Assembly: GCF_018127785.1 (NCBI RefSeq)
Contig: NZ_CP072389.1
Location: 372,001 to 436,000 of the forward strand
Origin: Prevotella scopos JCM 17725
Lineage (GTDB): Bacteria > Bacteroidota > Bacteroidia > Bacteroidales > Bacteroidaceae
DNA: 64,000 nucleotides
Reading direction: 5' to 3'
In this document: in pieces, positions 17,257-26,035 of the stretch
Layout of the letters: every line of letters starts with the position of its first letter
How positions within the stretch are numbered: position 1 is the stretch's first letter
Notes under the pieces: model-generated
What the model was told of the DNA's origin: nothing
What the model saw: only the letters and a program-made list of their open reading frames with translations
Databases searched by the model: none
Translations under genes and position numbers: made by a program

Positions 17257-19341
17257 ATGGTAACGAAGAAAATCGCAACAACGAAGACTCCTGTTAAGGA
17301 TGCTTCTGTAAGAAAGACAAAAGCGAAGGAGCCATCTCATATAGGACTCGTAAAGAATGATCCTTATCTAGCTCCTTATGAGGGTGCTATTCGTGGACGC
17401 TACGAACATGCACTTTGGAAGTTGAATCAGCTTACACTGAATGGAAAGATGACCCTCTCTGATTTTGCAAATGGTTATAACTATTATGGTTTGCATCAGA
17501 CGGCTGATGGTTGGGTATTCCGTGAATGGGCACCTAATGCAACAGAGATTTTCCTTATTGGTGATTTTAATGGTTGGACAGAGCAGAAAGCATATCAGTG
17601 TCATAAGATAAAAGGAACTGGGAACTGGGAACTGACACTTCCACATGATGCAATGCGCCACGGACAGTATTACAAGATACGTGTGTATTGGGAAGGTGGT
17701 GAAGGAGAGCGTATCCCTGCTTGGGCACAACGTGTTGTTCAAGATGAAACAAGCAAAATATTCTCTGCACAGGTGTGGGCCCCTGAAGCCACATACGTTT
17801 GGAAGAAGAAAAGCTTCAAGCCACAAACTTCTCCACTCTTGATTTATGAGTGTCATATCGGTATGGCGCAAGATGAAGAGAAGGTAGGAACGTACAATGA
17901 GTTTCGCGAAAAGGTGCTGCCACGTATCATTAAGGACGGATACAATGCTATCCAGATTATGGCAATCCAAGAACATCCTTACTATGGTAGCTTTGGTTAT
18001 CACGTTAGTTCGTTCTTTGCAGCCAGTTCACGTTTTGGAACTCCTGAGGAGTTGAAAGCGCTGATAGATGAAGCTCATAAGAATGGCATTGCCGTTATTA
18101 TGGATATTGTTCATTCTCATGCTGTTAAGAATGAGATAGAAGGCTTAGGTAATTTAGCAGGCGATCCTAATCAATACTTCTATCCAGGCGACCGCCATCA
18201 ACATCCAGCATGGGACTCTCTATGCTTTGACTATGGTAAAGACGAGGTGCTTCATTTCCTTTTGTCTAATTGTAAATATTGGTTGGAGGAGTATCATTTT
18301 GATGGTTTCCGTTTCGATGGTGTGACATCAATGCTATATTATAGTCATGGGTTAGGTGAAGCATTCTGTAATTATGCCGATTACTTTAATGGACATCAGG
18401 ATGATAATGCTATTTGTTATCTAACACTTGCCAATTGTCTTATCCATGAGGTGAACAAGAATGCCATCACCATTGCAGAAGAAGTATCTGGCATGCCAGG
18501 TTTAGCTGCAAAGTTTAAGGATGGCGGCTACGGCTTTGATTATCGTATGGCAATGAATGTTCCAGACTACTGGATTAAGACTATCAAAGAGTTGCCTGAT
18601 GAAGCGTGGAAGCCATCTTCTATCTTCTGGGAGATCAAAAACCGTCGTTCAGATGAGAAGACAATATCTTATTGCGAGTCGCATGACCAAGCATTGGTGG
18701 GTGACAAGACCATTATCTTCCGTTTGATAGATGCTGATATGTACTGGCACTTCCGTAAGGGAGACGAAACAGAGATGGTTCATCGCGGTATTGCTCTACA
18801 TAAGATGATTCGGCTTGCCACGATAGCAGCTATCAATGGTGGTTATTTGAACTTTATGGGAAATGAGTTCGGACACCCTGAGTGGATTGACTTCCCACGT
18901 GAAGGCAATGGATGGAGCTATAAGTATGCACGTCGTCAATGGAACTTGGTTGATAATAAAGAATTATGCTATCATCTATTGGGTGATTTCGACCGTGAGA
19001 TGTTGGAAGTTGTCAAAAGTGAGAAGAAGTTTAATGAGACTCCTATTCAAGAGATATGGCACAATGATGGTGATCAGATATTGGCATTCAGCAGAGGAGA
19101 ATTGATTTTTGTATTCAATTTCTCACCTATACGTTCTTATTCAGATTATGGGTTCTTGGTACCAGAAGGTTCTTATAACGTAGTCTTAAACACTGACGCT
19201 AAAGAGTTCGGTGGTTTTGGATTTGCTGATGACACTGTAGAGCACTTCACGAATGCTGACCCTCTTTATCAGCAAGATCACAAAGGTTGGCTCAAACTTT
19301 ACATACCAGCGCGTAGTGCTGTTGTATTAAGAAAGAAGTAA
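17257..19341 (+). CDS. glgB: 1,4-alpha-glucan branching enzyme
   Basis: A 694-residue GH13 branching enzyme that makes alpha-1,6 branches in glycogen. An N-terminal CBM48-like domain (about 70-170) includes WVFREWAPNATEIFLIGDFN. The catalytic barrel has the nucleophile Asp in GFRFDGVTSM (about 354), the acid/base Glu in TIAEEVSGMP (about 408) and the third Asp in CESHDQALVG (about 477). A C-terminal all-beta domain ends the protein. Its length resembles the eukaryotic-type GlgB common in Bacteroidetes. No other glycogen gene is adjacent. Confidence 0.95.
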   Translation: MVTKKIATTKTPVKDASVRKTKAKEPSHIGLVKNDPYLAPYEGAIRGRYEHALWKLNQLTLNGKMTLSDFANGYNYYGLHQTADGWVFREWAPNATEIFLIGDFNGWTEQKAYQCHKIKGTGNWELTLPHDAMRHGQYYKIRVYWEGGEGERIPAWAQRVVQDETSKIFSAQVWAPEATYVWKKKSFKPQTSPLLIYECHIGMAQDEEKVGTYNEFREKVLPRIIKDGYNAIQIMAIQEHPYYGSFGYHVSSFFAASSRFGTPEELKALIDEAHKNGIAVIMDIVHSHAVKNEIEGLGNLAGDPNQYFYPGDRHQHPAWDSLCFDYGKDEVLHFLLSNCKYWLEEYHFDGFRFDGVTSMLYYSHGLGEAFCNYADYFNGHQDDNAICYLTLANCLIHEVNKNAITIAEEVSGMPGLAAKFKDGGYGFDYRMAMNVPDYWIKTIKELPDEAWKPSSIFWEIKNRRSDEKTISYCESHDQALVGDKTIIFRLIDADMYWHFRKGDETEMVHRGIALHKMIRLATIAAINGGYLNFMGNEFGHPEWIDFPREGNGWSYKYARRQWNLVDNKELCYHLLGDFDREMLEVVKSEKKFNETPIQEIWHNDGDQILAFSRGELIFVFNFSPIRSYSDYGFLVPEGSYNVVLNTDAKEFGGFGFADDTVEHFTNADPLYQQDHKGWLKLYIPARSAVVLRKK

Positions 19342-19346
19342 AAACA

Positions 19347-20303
19347 ATGATGGAAAGTAAGTTTATGCATGCTGTTTGTACAGTACTATTTTGTTCATTC
19401 ACATTTTGCTATCTATTTTTCTTCCAAGCAGATGTAATGACAGTAGTACAACATTTGGCTTCTGGAAGGCAAACCTTCTATGACCCATTGTTAGGTGCAC
19501 TATTGATAACGCTTACTTTAAAGTTGCTCCAAGTGGGCGTAAGCTCATTGGTCAAGTTAAACAAGCGTGGTTTTGGATTGACTTACTTTCCTTCTTTTCT
19601 GGTTCTTACAATCATCTCTGATCTACAACCAACATCCAATAGTGTTACATTTGGTAATTGGTTATGGGTTGCTCCATTGTTATTGGTGGTTTATACTTTT
19701 GTAATGCTTGCTGTCAAACGCTTCGAACCTTATGAACCCGAACTGCGTAGCTATGGACCATTCTCACAAATAATATGGATTAACCTCTTAATATTTCTTT
19801 GTTTCTTTTTATTTACAGGGCTTTTCAGTAATAGTGACCGCTATTTCCATCAACGTGCTAAAGTTGAGGCTTTGATCGACAAGAAAGATTATGCGGGTGC
19901 GCTGAATATTGTGCGAATCATGTCACATACTGACTCTGTCACCTCTATGCTTACGGTCTATGCTGTTGCTCGTCGAGGACATTTGTCAGATAGTCTCTTT
20001 CATTATCCTTTAATGGGAGGTGCAAGTATATTACGCCCAGGGAAAGTTCATTCGTGGTTATTGCCTGATAGCGTTCTCTATAAGGTAACTTGTAAATCAG
20101 CTAATTACCAGCTGGTTGGTTTCTTATTAGATCGTAATCTCTATGACTTCGCCCGTTATCTCCCGCAGTATTACCCTTCTGATAGTCTTCGTCCGCGCTA
20201 CTATAAGGAAGCACTTAAGATACTATCGCTTAAGAAGCAAGGATTAAGACTGATACCACCTTATGGAAAAGGAAGTTATGCTGCTTATTATTATCAGAGA
20301 TAG
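19347..20303 (+). CDS. DUF6057 membrane protein
   Basis: A 318-residue integral membrane protein whose start lies five bases after the glgB stop, so it is co-transcribed with glgB. Four likely helices occur at about 9-28, 45-63, 107-127 and 150-170, followed by a soluble C-terminal half (about 175-318) with TPR-like helices such as KVEALIDKKDYAGALNIVRIM. This matches DUF6057, a Bacteroidetes family without known function. A link with glycogen metabolism is suggested only by the gene pairing. Confidence 0.75.
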   Translation: MMESKFMHAVCTVLFCSFTFCYLFFFQADVMTVVQHLASGRQTFYDPLLGALLITLTLKLLQVGVSSLVKLNKRGFGLTYFPSFLVLTIISDLQPTSNSVTFGNWLWVAPLLLVVYTFVMLAVKRFEPYEPELRSYGPFSQIIWINLLIFLCFFLFTGLFSNSDRYFHQRAKVEALIDKKDYAGALNIVRIMSHTDSVTSMLTVYAVARRGHLSDSLFHYPLMGGASILRPGKVHSWLLPDSVLYKVTCKSANYQLVGFLLDRNLYDFARYLPQYYPSDSLRPRYYKEALKILSLKKQGLRLIPPYGKGSYAAYYYQR

Positions 20304-20631
20304 TTTTTCATTTATAGTTAGGAATGAGGTATAGCAATTGAGCATATGCTGTTTTTGTTTATCTTGTTGTTTTAATACAGGTCAACCCTTTTATGTTTCT
20401 TCTAATACGCGATTGGTGTTGATAATATACACAATTGGTGCCGATGGTAAAAACGAATGGTGTTGAGCATATGCACTACTTCTTAAATTCATGTTATTCT
20501 TTCTTCATGCTAATCTTTTTGAATAAAAAAACCTATCCCCTTTTGCTTTTACAGATTGTAAGCAATGGGAATAGGGATTTTAGTGATTGATTTAGCCGTT
20601 ATAGATTAAAGAAAATGACTCTTGCAGAGGT
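20304..20631. other. Intergenic region between convergent genes
   Basis: It holds the 22-bp repeat array (20410-20475) and a weak hairpin at about 20527-20580 (CCTATCCCC against GGGAATAGG), which may terminate one or both of the converging transcripts. No ORF is seen. Confidence 0.5.
20410..20475. repeat. 22-bp degenerate tandem repeat array (3 units)
   Basis: Three consecutive 22-base units begin CGATTGGTGTTGATAA (20410), CAATTGGTGCCGATGG (20432) and CGAATGGTGTTGAGCA (20454). The GGTGTTGA core is shared, on the opposite strand, with the array at 4098-4207. Confidence 0.7.
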
Positions 20632-21609
20632 TTATTCTGTGAGGGTTATCTCTTTGTTGTTCATGGTGTAGTGGAAGGAGATGGTATAAGAGAGTCCATC
20701 TAATATGGTTCTTATATCCTTACTTCTCTTGATAACACCAGTGTAAGTTCTCTTATTATCTAATTTTGAATTAACAATAATCTTATAATCGTAGAGTTGC
20801 TCAAGGATATGAGCAATCTCTTTGATTTGCATATTGCTGAATGGAATCATATCGTCATGCCATACCGCGTCGATTGGGGCATAGCTATTTTCAGTCGTAA
20901 TGGCTTTTGAATCTTTGCTGATAGTAGCTTTCTGGTTTGGATGAAGAACAACTTTTCCCTCTCCGTTGAGTCCAGTAACTTCCAATCTACCTTCTATCAA
21001 GCTGATAACTTCTTTTCCATCAGCAGCTTGTCCTTTGAAGTTGAAGGTTGTTCCCAATACCTTTGCTGAAGCCGCATCACTCTTTACTATAAAAGGCTTT
21101 TTAGCGTTCTTTGTGACTTTGAATAAGGCTTCACCCTTTAAGTTAACCTTTCGTTCGTTGCCATCAAAGTCTTCTGCATAACTGATGGTTGTTCCTTTAT
21201 TGAGCCATACAATAGATTTATCCGGTAGCACTACCTTCTTTACCTCATTCATGGCAGTAATCGTGGTTATCTCAGCTGATTGGTATAGGAAGGCAAAGAG
21301 TCCTCCTCCAATCAATAATACTGCTACAACGATGGCTGCTGCATAACGGAAGAGGTGGATTCTGCTATTATTAATTGTTTTTTCTTCGTATTCTTTAATC
21401 TGGTTGAATAATTTAGTTTCGGCTTCTTCAATTTTCTTAGATGAGGCAATCTGGCTGTTTTTCCCTAAATGGTAAGCTAAATCCATCTCGAAGAATTCCT
21501 TTTGGTTTTCCTCCGAGACCGCTAACCATTCTGCCAGCTGCTCCATCTCTTTGGCAGTTGCTTTGCCAACAAGATAGTCTTTTATAATCTTATTATTGAT
21601 TTCACTCAT
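20632..21609 (-). CDS. FecR-family anti-sigma factor
   Basis: A 325-residue FecR-type sigma regulator. A cytoplasmic N-terminal anti-sigma segment (IIKDYLVGKATAKEMEQLAEW) is followed by a membrane helix at about 85-105 (YAAAIVVAVLLIGGGLFAFL), a periplasmic FecR domain and a C-terminal DUF4974 domain (ISFSN-like start IPFSNMQIKEIAHIL). It should hold the ECF sigma factor encoded upstream and receive a signal from the STN domain of the adjacent SusC protein. The ATG at 21607-21609 is preferred to an upstream TTG. A 300-base gap with a 22-bp repeat array separates it from the sigma gene. Confidence 0.92.
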   Translation of the reverse strand: MSEINNKIIKDYLVGKATAKEMEQLAEWLAVSEENQKEFFEMDLAYHLGKNSQIASSKKIEEAETKLFNQIKEYEEKTINNSRIHLFRYAAAIVVAVLLIGGGLFAFLYQSAEITTITAMNEVKKVVLPDKSIVWLNKGTTISYAEDFDGNERKVNLKGEALFKVTKNAKKPFIVKSDAASAKVLGTTFNFKGQAADGKEVISLIEGRLEVTGLNGEGKVVLHPNQKATISKDSKAITTENSYAPIDAVWHDDMIPFSNMQIKEIAHILEQLYDYKIIVNSKLDNKRTYTGVIKRSKDIRTILDGLSYTISFHYTMNNKEITLTE

Positions 21610-21776
21610 TCTTTTTTGTTTCAACTGAAGCGAATTTATTTTAATATTTTTGTAAGCTGTTTTACCGCAACTCTTTACTTATAACAACCTAGTTGGCTTT
21701 TTTACGTAATAGGAATTAAAAAAAAATGTTATAAAGAATGCTGTCTTGTTTGCTTAGGTGTTCGTTTAACATAGTT

Positions 21777-21886
21777 TACTCATGGTTGAAATAGAATTCT
21801 TTTCATGATAAAAAAACTTTCTTTTCATGGAAATAATTATTTCTTTTCATGAAGAAAAATATTTTTCTTCATGAAAATAATTTCTG
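21777..21886. repeat. 22-bp tandem repeat array (5 units) with palindrome
   Basis: Five consecutive 22-base units begin at 21777, 21799, 21821, 21843 and 21865. Units 2-4 each start CTTTTCATG and continue A-rich; the outer two keep the TCATG core. Units 4 and 5 together form a 34-bp perfect palindrome (21844-21877; each arm starts TTTTCATGAAGAAAAAT). The array lies between the sigma factor and FecR genes and differs in sequence, though not in period, from the other 22-bp arrays. Confidence 0.85.
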
Positions 21887-21916
21887 CAAGCAGTCATTTT
21901 CTCCTTGGAATAGTCT

Positions 21917-22441
21917 TTACGCGTGTTGTTTCAGTCGTGCTCTTAAGGTCTTTAAAGCCTTGTAGAGATGCACCTCAACCGTACGAATTGAGATACCTAA
22001 TTGCTCTGCTATCTCCTTGTTTTTCTTGTCGTGCTGGTAACTCAGTATGAAAACTTCGCGACATTTAGCCGGAAGTTCTCCAATGGCGTCGTTGATTTGC
22101 TTTCTTGTCTCCAGTCCTTCAATATAGCCCATCACGTCATTAGCCTCTGGGTTATAGTAATCTAACTTGAACTGCGTAACCTTCTTTACGCTGTCAGCAT
22201 GATTGTTTACAATGGTGCGATGCTTAATGACATTCAGGGCACGAGTATAGACAATTCGATAGAGGAAAGCCTTAATATGGCTTTCGTCTTCAATATCTTC
22301 TTTGCGTTTCCACAACTCCATGAAAGCTTCCTGCACGATATCCTCTGCCTCATCGTCTTGTACAAGCCGAGTAGCATAAAAGGAGAGGGAGGGATATAAT
22401 GCCCTAAATATCTGGCGGAACCTTTGCTCTGGTAATGTCAT
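21917..22441 (-). CDS. ECF RNA polymerase sigma-70 factor
   Basis: A 174-residue ECF sigma factor. Region 2 includes YATRLVQDDEAEDIVQEAFMELW (about 18-40) and IKAFLYRIVYTRALNVI. Region 4 includes LPAKCREVFILSYQHDKKNKEIAEQLGISIRTVEVHLYKAL (about 123-163) with its helix-turn-helix. It is upstream of fecR and divergent from the SusC/SusD genes, the standard arrangement for cell-surface signalling controlling a TonB-dependent uptake locus. Its own promoter is at 22534-22541. Confidence 0.95.
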   Translation of the reverse strand: MTLPEQRFRQIFRALYPSLSFYATRLVQDDEAEDIVQEAFMELWKRKEDIEDESHIKAFLYRIVYTRALNVIKHRTIVNNHADSVKKVTQFKLDYYNPEANDVMGYIEGLETRKQINDAIGELPAKCREVFILSYQHDKKNKEIAEQLGISIRTVEVHLYKALKTLRARLKQHA

Positions 22442-22533
22442 TGTCTATTTTTTAGCCCTGCTGTATCCAGTTCTATCCTATCTACAATTTTATCTTTTGC
22501 GAGGGTGTTTACAGGAGATTTTGTATTTATGAA

Positions 22534-22541
22534 CAAAGATA
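22534..22541 (-). promoter_or_regulatory. Sigma factor gene promoter
   Basis: TATCTTTG on the minus strand, about 93 bases before the ATG at 22441. Confidence 0.55.
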
Positions 22542-22627
22542 CACTTTTTATATCTGTTTAGACGAACGAGCGGGTTAATTTATGTGAAATGGGCATAAGC
22601 CATCTTTATTAAATAAAGATAATTGTC

Positions 22628-22635
22628 TATCTTTG
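22628..22635 (+). promoter_or_regulatory. SusC/SusD operon promoter (housekeeping type)
   Basis: TATCTTTG, 60 bases before the SusC ATG. An ECF-type promoter would be expected in the same 22541-22696 region but its motif cannot be recognised by eye. Confidence 0.5.
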
Positions 22636-22695
22636 TGTGTATAAACTCAATGTGTTGTTAGTGTATTGTAAAATAATACTATTTGAACTGATTTC

Positions 22696-25600
22696 ATGGT
22701 GATAGTTGATAGTCCGAAAGTATTACTTTTCCTCAGAACGTTTATGTGTGCCTTTCTTTTGATGATAGGTGTACATAGTACTTCTGCACAGGTGTCACTA
22801 ACAACTAATCAAACTGATTTAAGGACTGTTATACAACGAATTAAAACTAAAACTAAGTATCGTTTCTTCTACGATGATGCACTTGGTAAACAGAAGGTTA
22901 ATGCTGTTTCTATAAGTAATTTACCTATTGATTTCGTGTTGAGTAGGCTCTTTGAAAATACAGGGATAACTTATAAAATTATTGATAATATTATCTATCT
23001 AAAGAAGGAAAAAGCAGCTATAAAATATCGATATACGAATAGCACGGAACCAACTTACCAACAACGTAAGAGAGAGGAACCTGTTATACCAACGCTCTAT
23101 ACCTTTAATGGGAAGGTGCAAGATGTAGCGGGTAATCCTATTATTGGTGCAACCATTATGGTAAAGGGTAGTTCTAAGGTTCGTGCATTGTCTGATTTAG
23201 AGGGTAAATTTATTTTGAAATCAGAAAAGCCAAACCCTATTTTGGTTATATCTTGCATTGGTTTTGATGCAATAGAAAAGTATATAGAGAATAGTGATCA
23301 TCAGTTATTTGTTTTGAAGGAGAGTTCCTTTGAGTTAGCGACAGTCTTTGTAACAGCCTTAGGTATCAGCCGTTCGGGTACAGCCCTGAACTATAATGTC
23401 AAGCAGATGGAGGGTGAAGAGCTAAACAAGGTGAAGACAACTAATTTTGCAAACGCTTTGGCAGGCAGAATGGCAGGCGTTTCTGTCAATGAATCAGCTG
23501 CCGGAATGGGAGGCGCAGTACGTGTGGTAATGCGTGGGCCGAAGTCTTTGGCACAGAGCAACCAACCTCTTTACGTGATTGATGGTATTCCTATCAATAA
23601 TCGTAGTAACGATGATATCAAAGGAGGTATCTATTCGTCGCAGCCAGGCGCAGAGGGTATTTCTGATATCAATCTTGATGATATAGAGAGTGTGTCAGTG
23701 CTCAGTGGTGCAGCAGCAGCGGCTCTCTATGGGTCGGCAGCAGCGCAGGGTGCGGTGATGATAAAGACTAAGTCAGGCAGAGTAGGTAAAACTTCTGTGG
23801 AGTTTTCTACAAGTACACAGTTTCTCTCTTCTTTTGTATTACCAGAATTTCAGAATGAATACGGCAATCGTACTAATGAGATGAAGTCATGGGGGACGAA
23901 AAATGCTTCAGGTACTGGTAGTTACACGCCTAACGACTTCTTCCGTACAGGAGTAAACTTTACGAATAATGCAACAGTGATGTCAGGGACAGAGCACAAT
24001 CAAGTCTATCTTTCTTTGGGTTCCTCTACAGTGCGTGGTATCATTCCGAATAATGTTTTTGAACGTTATAATCTTACATTCAAGAATGTTTTTACGGCAT
24101 TACAAGATAAATTAAGGCTGACTTTCTCTTTCAAGTTTGTTAGAGAAAATGATAGGAATATGTTGGCGCAGGGGCAATACTTCAATCCGCTGACATCTGT
24201 CTATCTCTTCCCACGTGGAGAAAGCTTTGATGCTATTAAGGAGTTTGAAACTTATGATGCAGTACGCAATATCAATTTGCAGAACTGGAACTATGGAGAT
24301 GACTTGAAGATGCAAAACCCTTATTGGGTTACTAATCGTATGTTGAAGACAACGAAGCGTAATAGATACCTCACTGACTTTGGTGTGAAGTATCATTTTA
24401 CGACTTGGTTAGCCCTTGAAGGAAGACTCCGTTGGGATGAAGCTGTAAACAAATTGGAAGACAAACGATATGCTTCAACGCTTGATATTTTTGCTCACTC
24501 GCCTTACGGATATTATAGTTACAGTAAGCTAAATGACCGTTCTTTCTATGCAGATGTTATGGCTGATGTCTCTAAACGATGGGGCGACTTGTCGCTTGTT
24601 GCTAATGTAGGTACGGCTTTCACTAATAAATCTTATGATATTGCTGGTTTTCAAGGAGGGTTAAAGGCTCCTTCGAATATTTTTACTCCTAACGGCATCG
24701 ACTATAGTAGAGTGTCAAGTGATAATCGGCCAATCTTTGATATAACGCGTCATGCAATTCATTCGGTACTTGGAAGTGTAGAGTTAGGCTGGCAAGAACG
24801 TGTTTATCTCACGATGACAGGACGTAACGACTGGGATTCGTCGTTGAGTAATACAGCTCAGCAGTCCTTCTTCTATCCTTCTGTGGGTATGTCGGCTATT
24901 CTCTCAAAGATGCTTAGGTTGCCAAAGTTTGTTGATTTCTTGAAGTTCCGTACTTCGTGGGCTTCAGTTGGATCCGCTATCTCTCCTAATATTTCATCCT
25001 CATGGCGTTATGAGTATATCCCTTCAACAGGTACTTACCATACGGTCACCTATAAGTTTCCTGATAACTTCTATCCTGAGCGTACAAACTCATGGGAAGT
25101 TGGTATGACGGCTCATTTGTTTAAGGAAACCATGTCAATGAAGTTTACGCTTTACCAATCGGACACGAAGAATCAGACCTTCCTTCGTCAAATTACGCTT
25201 GGTGGTGCTTTTAATCGTGAGTACATACAAGCTGGAGATGTACGGAACAGAGGATTAGAGTTGAGTGTAGGCTATAATAAGAAGTGGAAGAATCTTCGCT
25301 GGGAGACGAATATGACTTATAGTACAAATGATAATCAGATTGTACGATTACTTGACAATCCTAACGAAACGCTCCGACAAGGTGGGCTAAATGGATGTGA
25401 AGTGATATTGACACAAGGTGGTACGATGGGTGATCTCTATACATTCACTGATTTTAAGCGTGATGCACAAGGGAATATTCTCGTCAATGCTGATGGGCAG
25501 GTGATGCAGATGGAGTTGTCATCACCAAATTTAGTTGGATCCGTTTTGCCGAAAGCACATCTTGGATTGAAAAATAATTTCACATGGAAGAGATTTGAGT

Positions 25601-26034
25601 TAGGGATGCTGATAACGGCCCGTTTAGGTGGAGTCTGCGTGTCACAGACACAAGCTTTCATGGATTCGTATGGTGTTTCTAAGAAGACAGCCAGACTAAG
25701 AAACAATGGTGGCGTTACTGTTGGTAATCAGTTAGTTTCAACGGAGAATTTTTATACAATCGTTGGTGGAGATACTCCTATTTGGGGGGAGTATGTTTAT
25801 AGCGCTTCTAATGTGCGAATCAAAGAGCTTTATTTGGGTTATACCTTTGATAAACTGATTCGCGGAGCAAAGGTGTCGATTGCTTTGACAGCGAGAAACC
25901 TTTTGATGCTTTATTGTAAAGCACCTTTTGATCCTGAAGCTACCCCTTCAACGGATATTTATTACCAAGGATTTGATTATTTCATGCAGCCTAGTCAACG
26001 TTCGTTGGGCTTTAGTATCAATGTAAAACTTTAA
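22696..26034 (+). CDS. SusC/RagA-type TonB-dependent receptor with STN domain
   Basis: An 1,112-residue outer-membrane receptor. In order: signal peptide (to about 32), STN signalling domain (about 40-100, DLRTVIQRIKTKTKYRFFYD), a carboxypeptidase-like regulatory domain (about 128-210, FNGKVQDVAGNPIIGATI), TonB plug (about 215-360, with LYGSAAAQGAVMIKTKSG) and a 22-strand barrel to the C-terminus. The STN domain, together with the divergent sigma/FecR genes, shows a receptor that both imports a ligand and signals its own expression. The substrate is unknown; no glycoside hydrolase or protease gene is adjacent to suggest one. Confidence 0.94.
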   Translation: MVIVDSPKVLLFLRTFMCAFLLMIGVHSTSAQVSLTTNQTDLRTVIQRIKTKTKYRFFYDDALGKQKVNAVSISNLPIDFVLSRLFENTGITYKIIDNIIYLKKEKAAIKYRYTNSTEPTYQQRKREEPVIPTLYTFNGKVQDVAGNPIIGATIMVKGSSKVRALSDLEGKFILKSEKPNPILVISCIGFDAIEKYIENSDHQLFVLKESSFELATVFVTALGISRSGTALNYNVKQMEGEELNKVKTTNFANALAGRMAGVSVNESAAGMGGAVRVVMRGPKSLAQSNQPLYVIDGIPINNRSNDDIKGGIYSSQPGAEGISDINLDDIESVSVLSGAAAAALYGSAAAQGAVMIKTKSGRVGKTSVEFSTSTQFLSSFVLPEFQNEYGNRTNEMKSWGTKNASGTGSYTPNDFFRTGVNFTNNATVMSGTEHNQVYLSLGSSTVRGIIPNNVFERYNLTFKNVFTALQDKLRLTFSFKFVRENDRNMLAQGQYFNPLTSVYLFPRGESFDAIKEFETYDAVRNINLQNWNYGDDLKMQNPYWVTNRMLKTTKRNRYLTDFGVKYHFTTWLALEGRLRWDEAVNKLEDKRYASTLDIFAHSPYGYYSYSKLNDRSFYADVMADVSKRWGDLSLVANVGTAFTNKSYDIAGFQGGLKAPSNIFTPNGIDYSRVSSDNRPIFDITRHAIHSVLGSVELGWQERVYLTMTGRNDWDSSLSNTAQQSFFYPSVGMSAILSKMLRLPKFVDFLKFRTSWASVGSAISPNISSSWRYEYIPSTGTYHTVTYKFPDNFYPERTNSWEVGMTAHLFKETMSMKFTLYQSDTKNQTFLRQITLGGAFNREYIQAGDVRNRGLELSVGYNKKWKNLRWETNMTYSTNDNQIVRLLDNPNETLRQGGLNGCEVILTQGGTMGDLYTFTDFKRDAQGNILVNADGQVMQMELSSPNLVGSVLPKAHLGLKNNFTWKRFELGMLITARLGGVCVSQTQAFMDSYGVSKKTARLRNNGGVTVGNQLVSTENFYTIVGGDTPIWGEYVYSASNVRIKELYLGYTFDKLIRGAKVSIALTARNLLMLYCKAPFDPEATPSTDIYYQGFDYFMQPSQRSLGFSINVKL

Positions 26035-26035
26035 G

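Noticed and set aside
21610..21624. TTG start for FecR five codons upstream
   Set aside because: An ATG at 21609 gives the normal family start (MSEINNKII) and needs no rare start codon.
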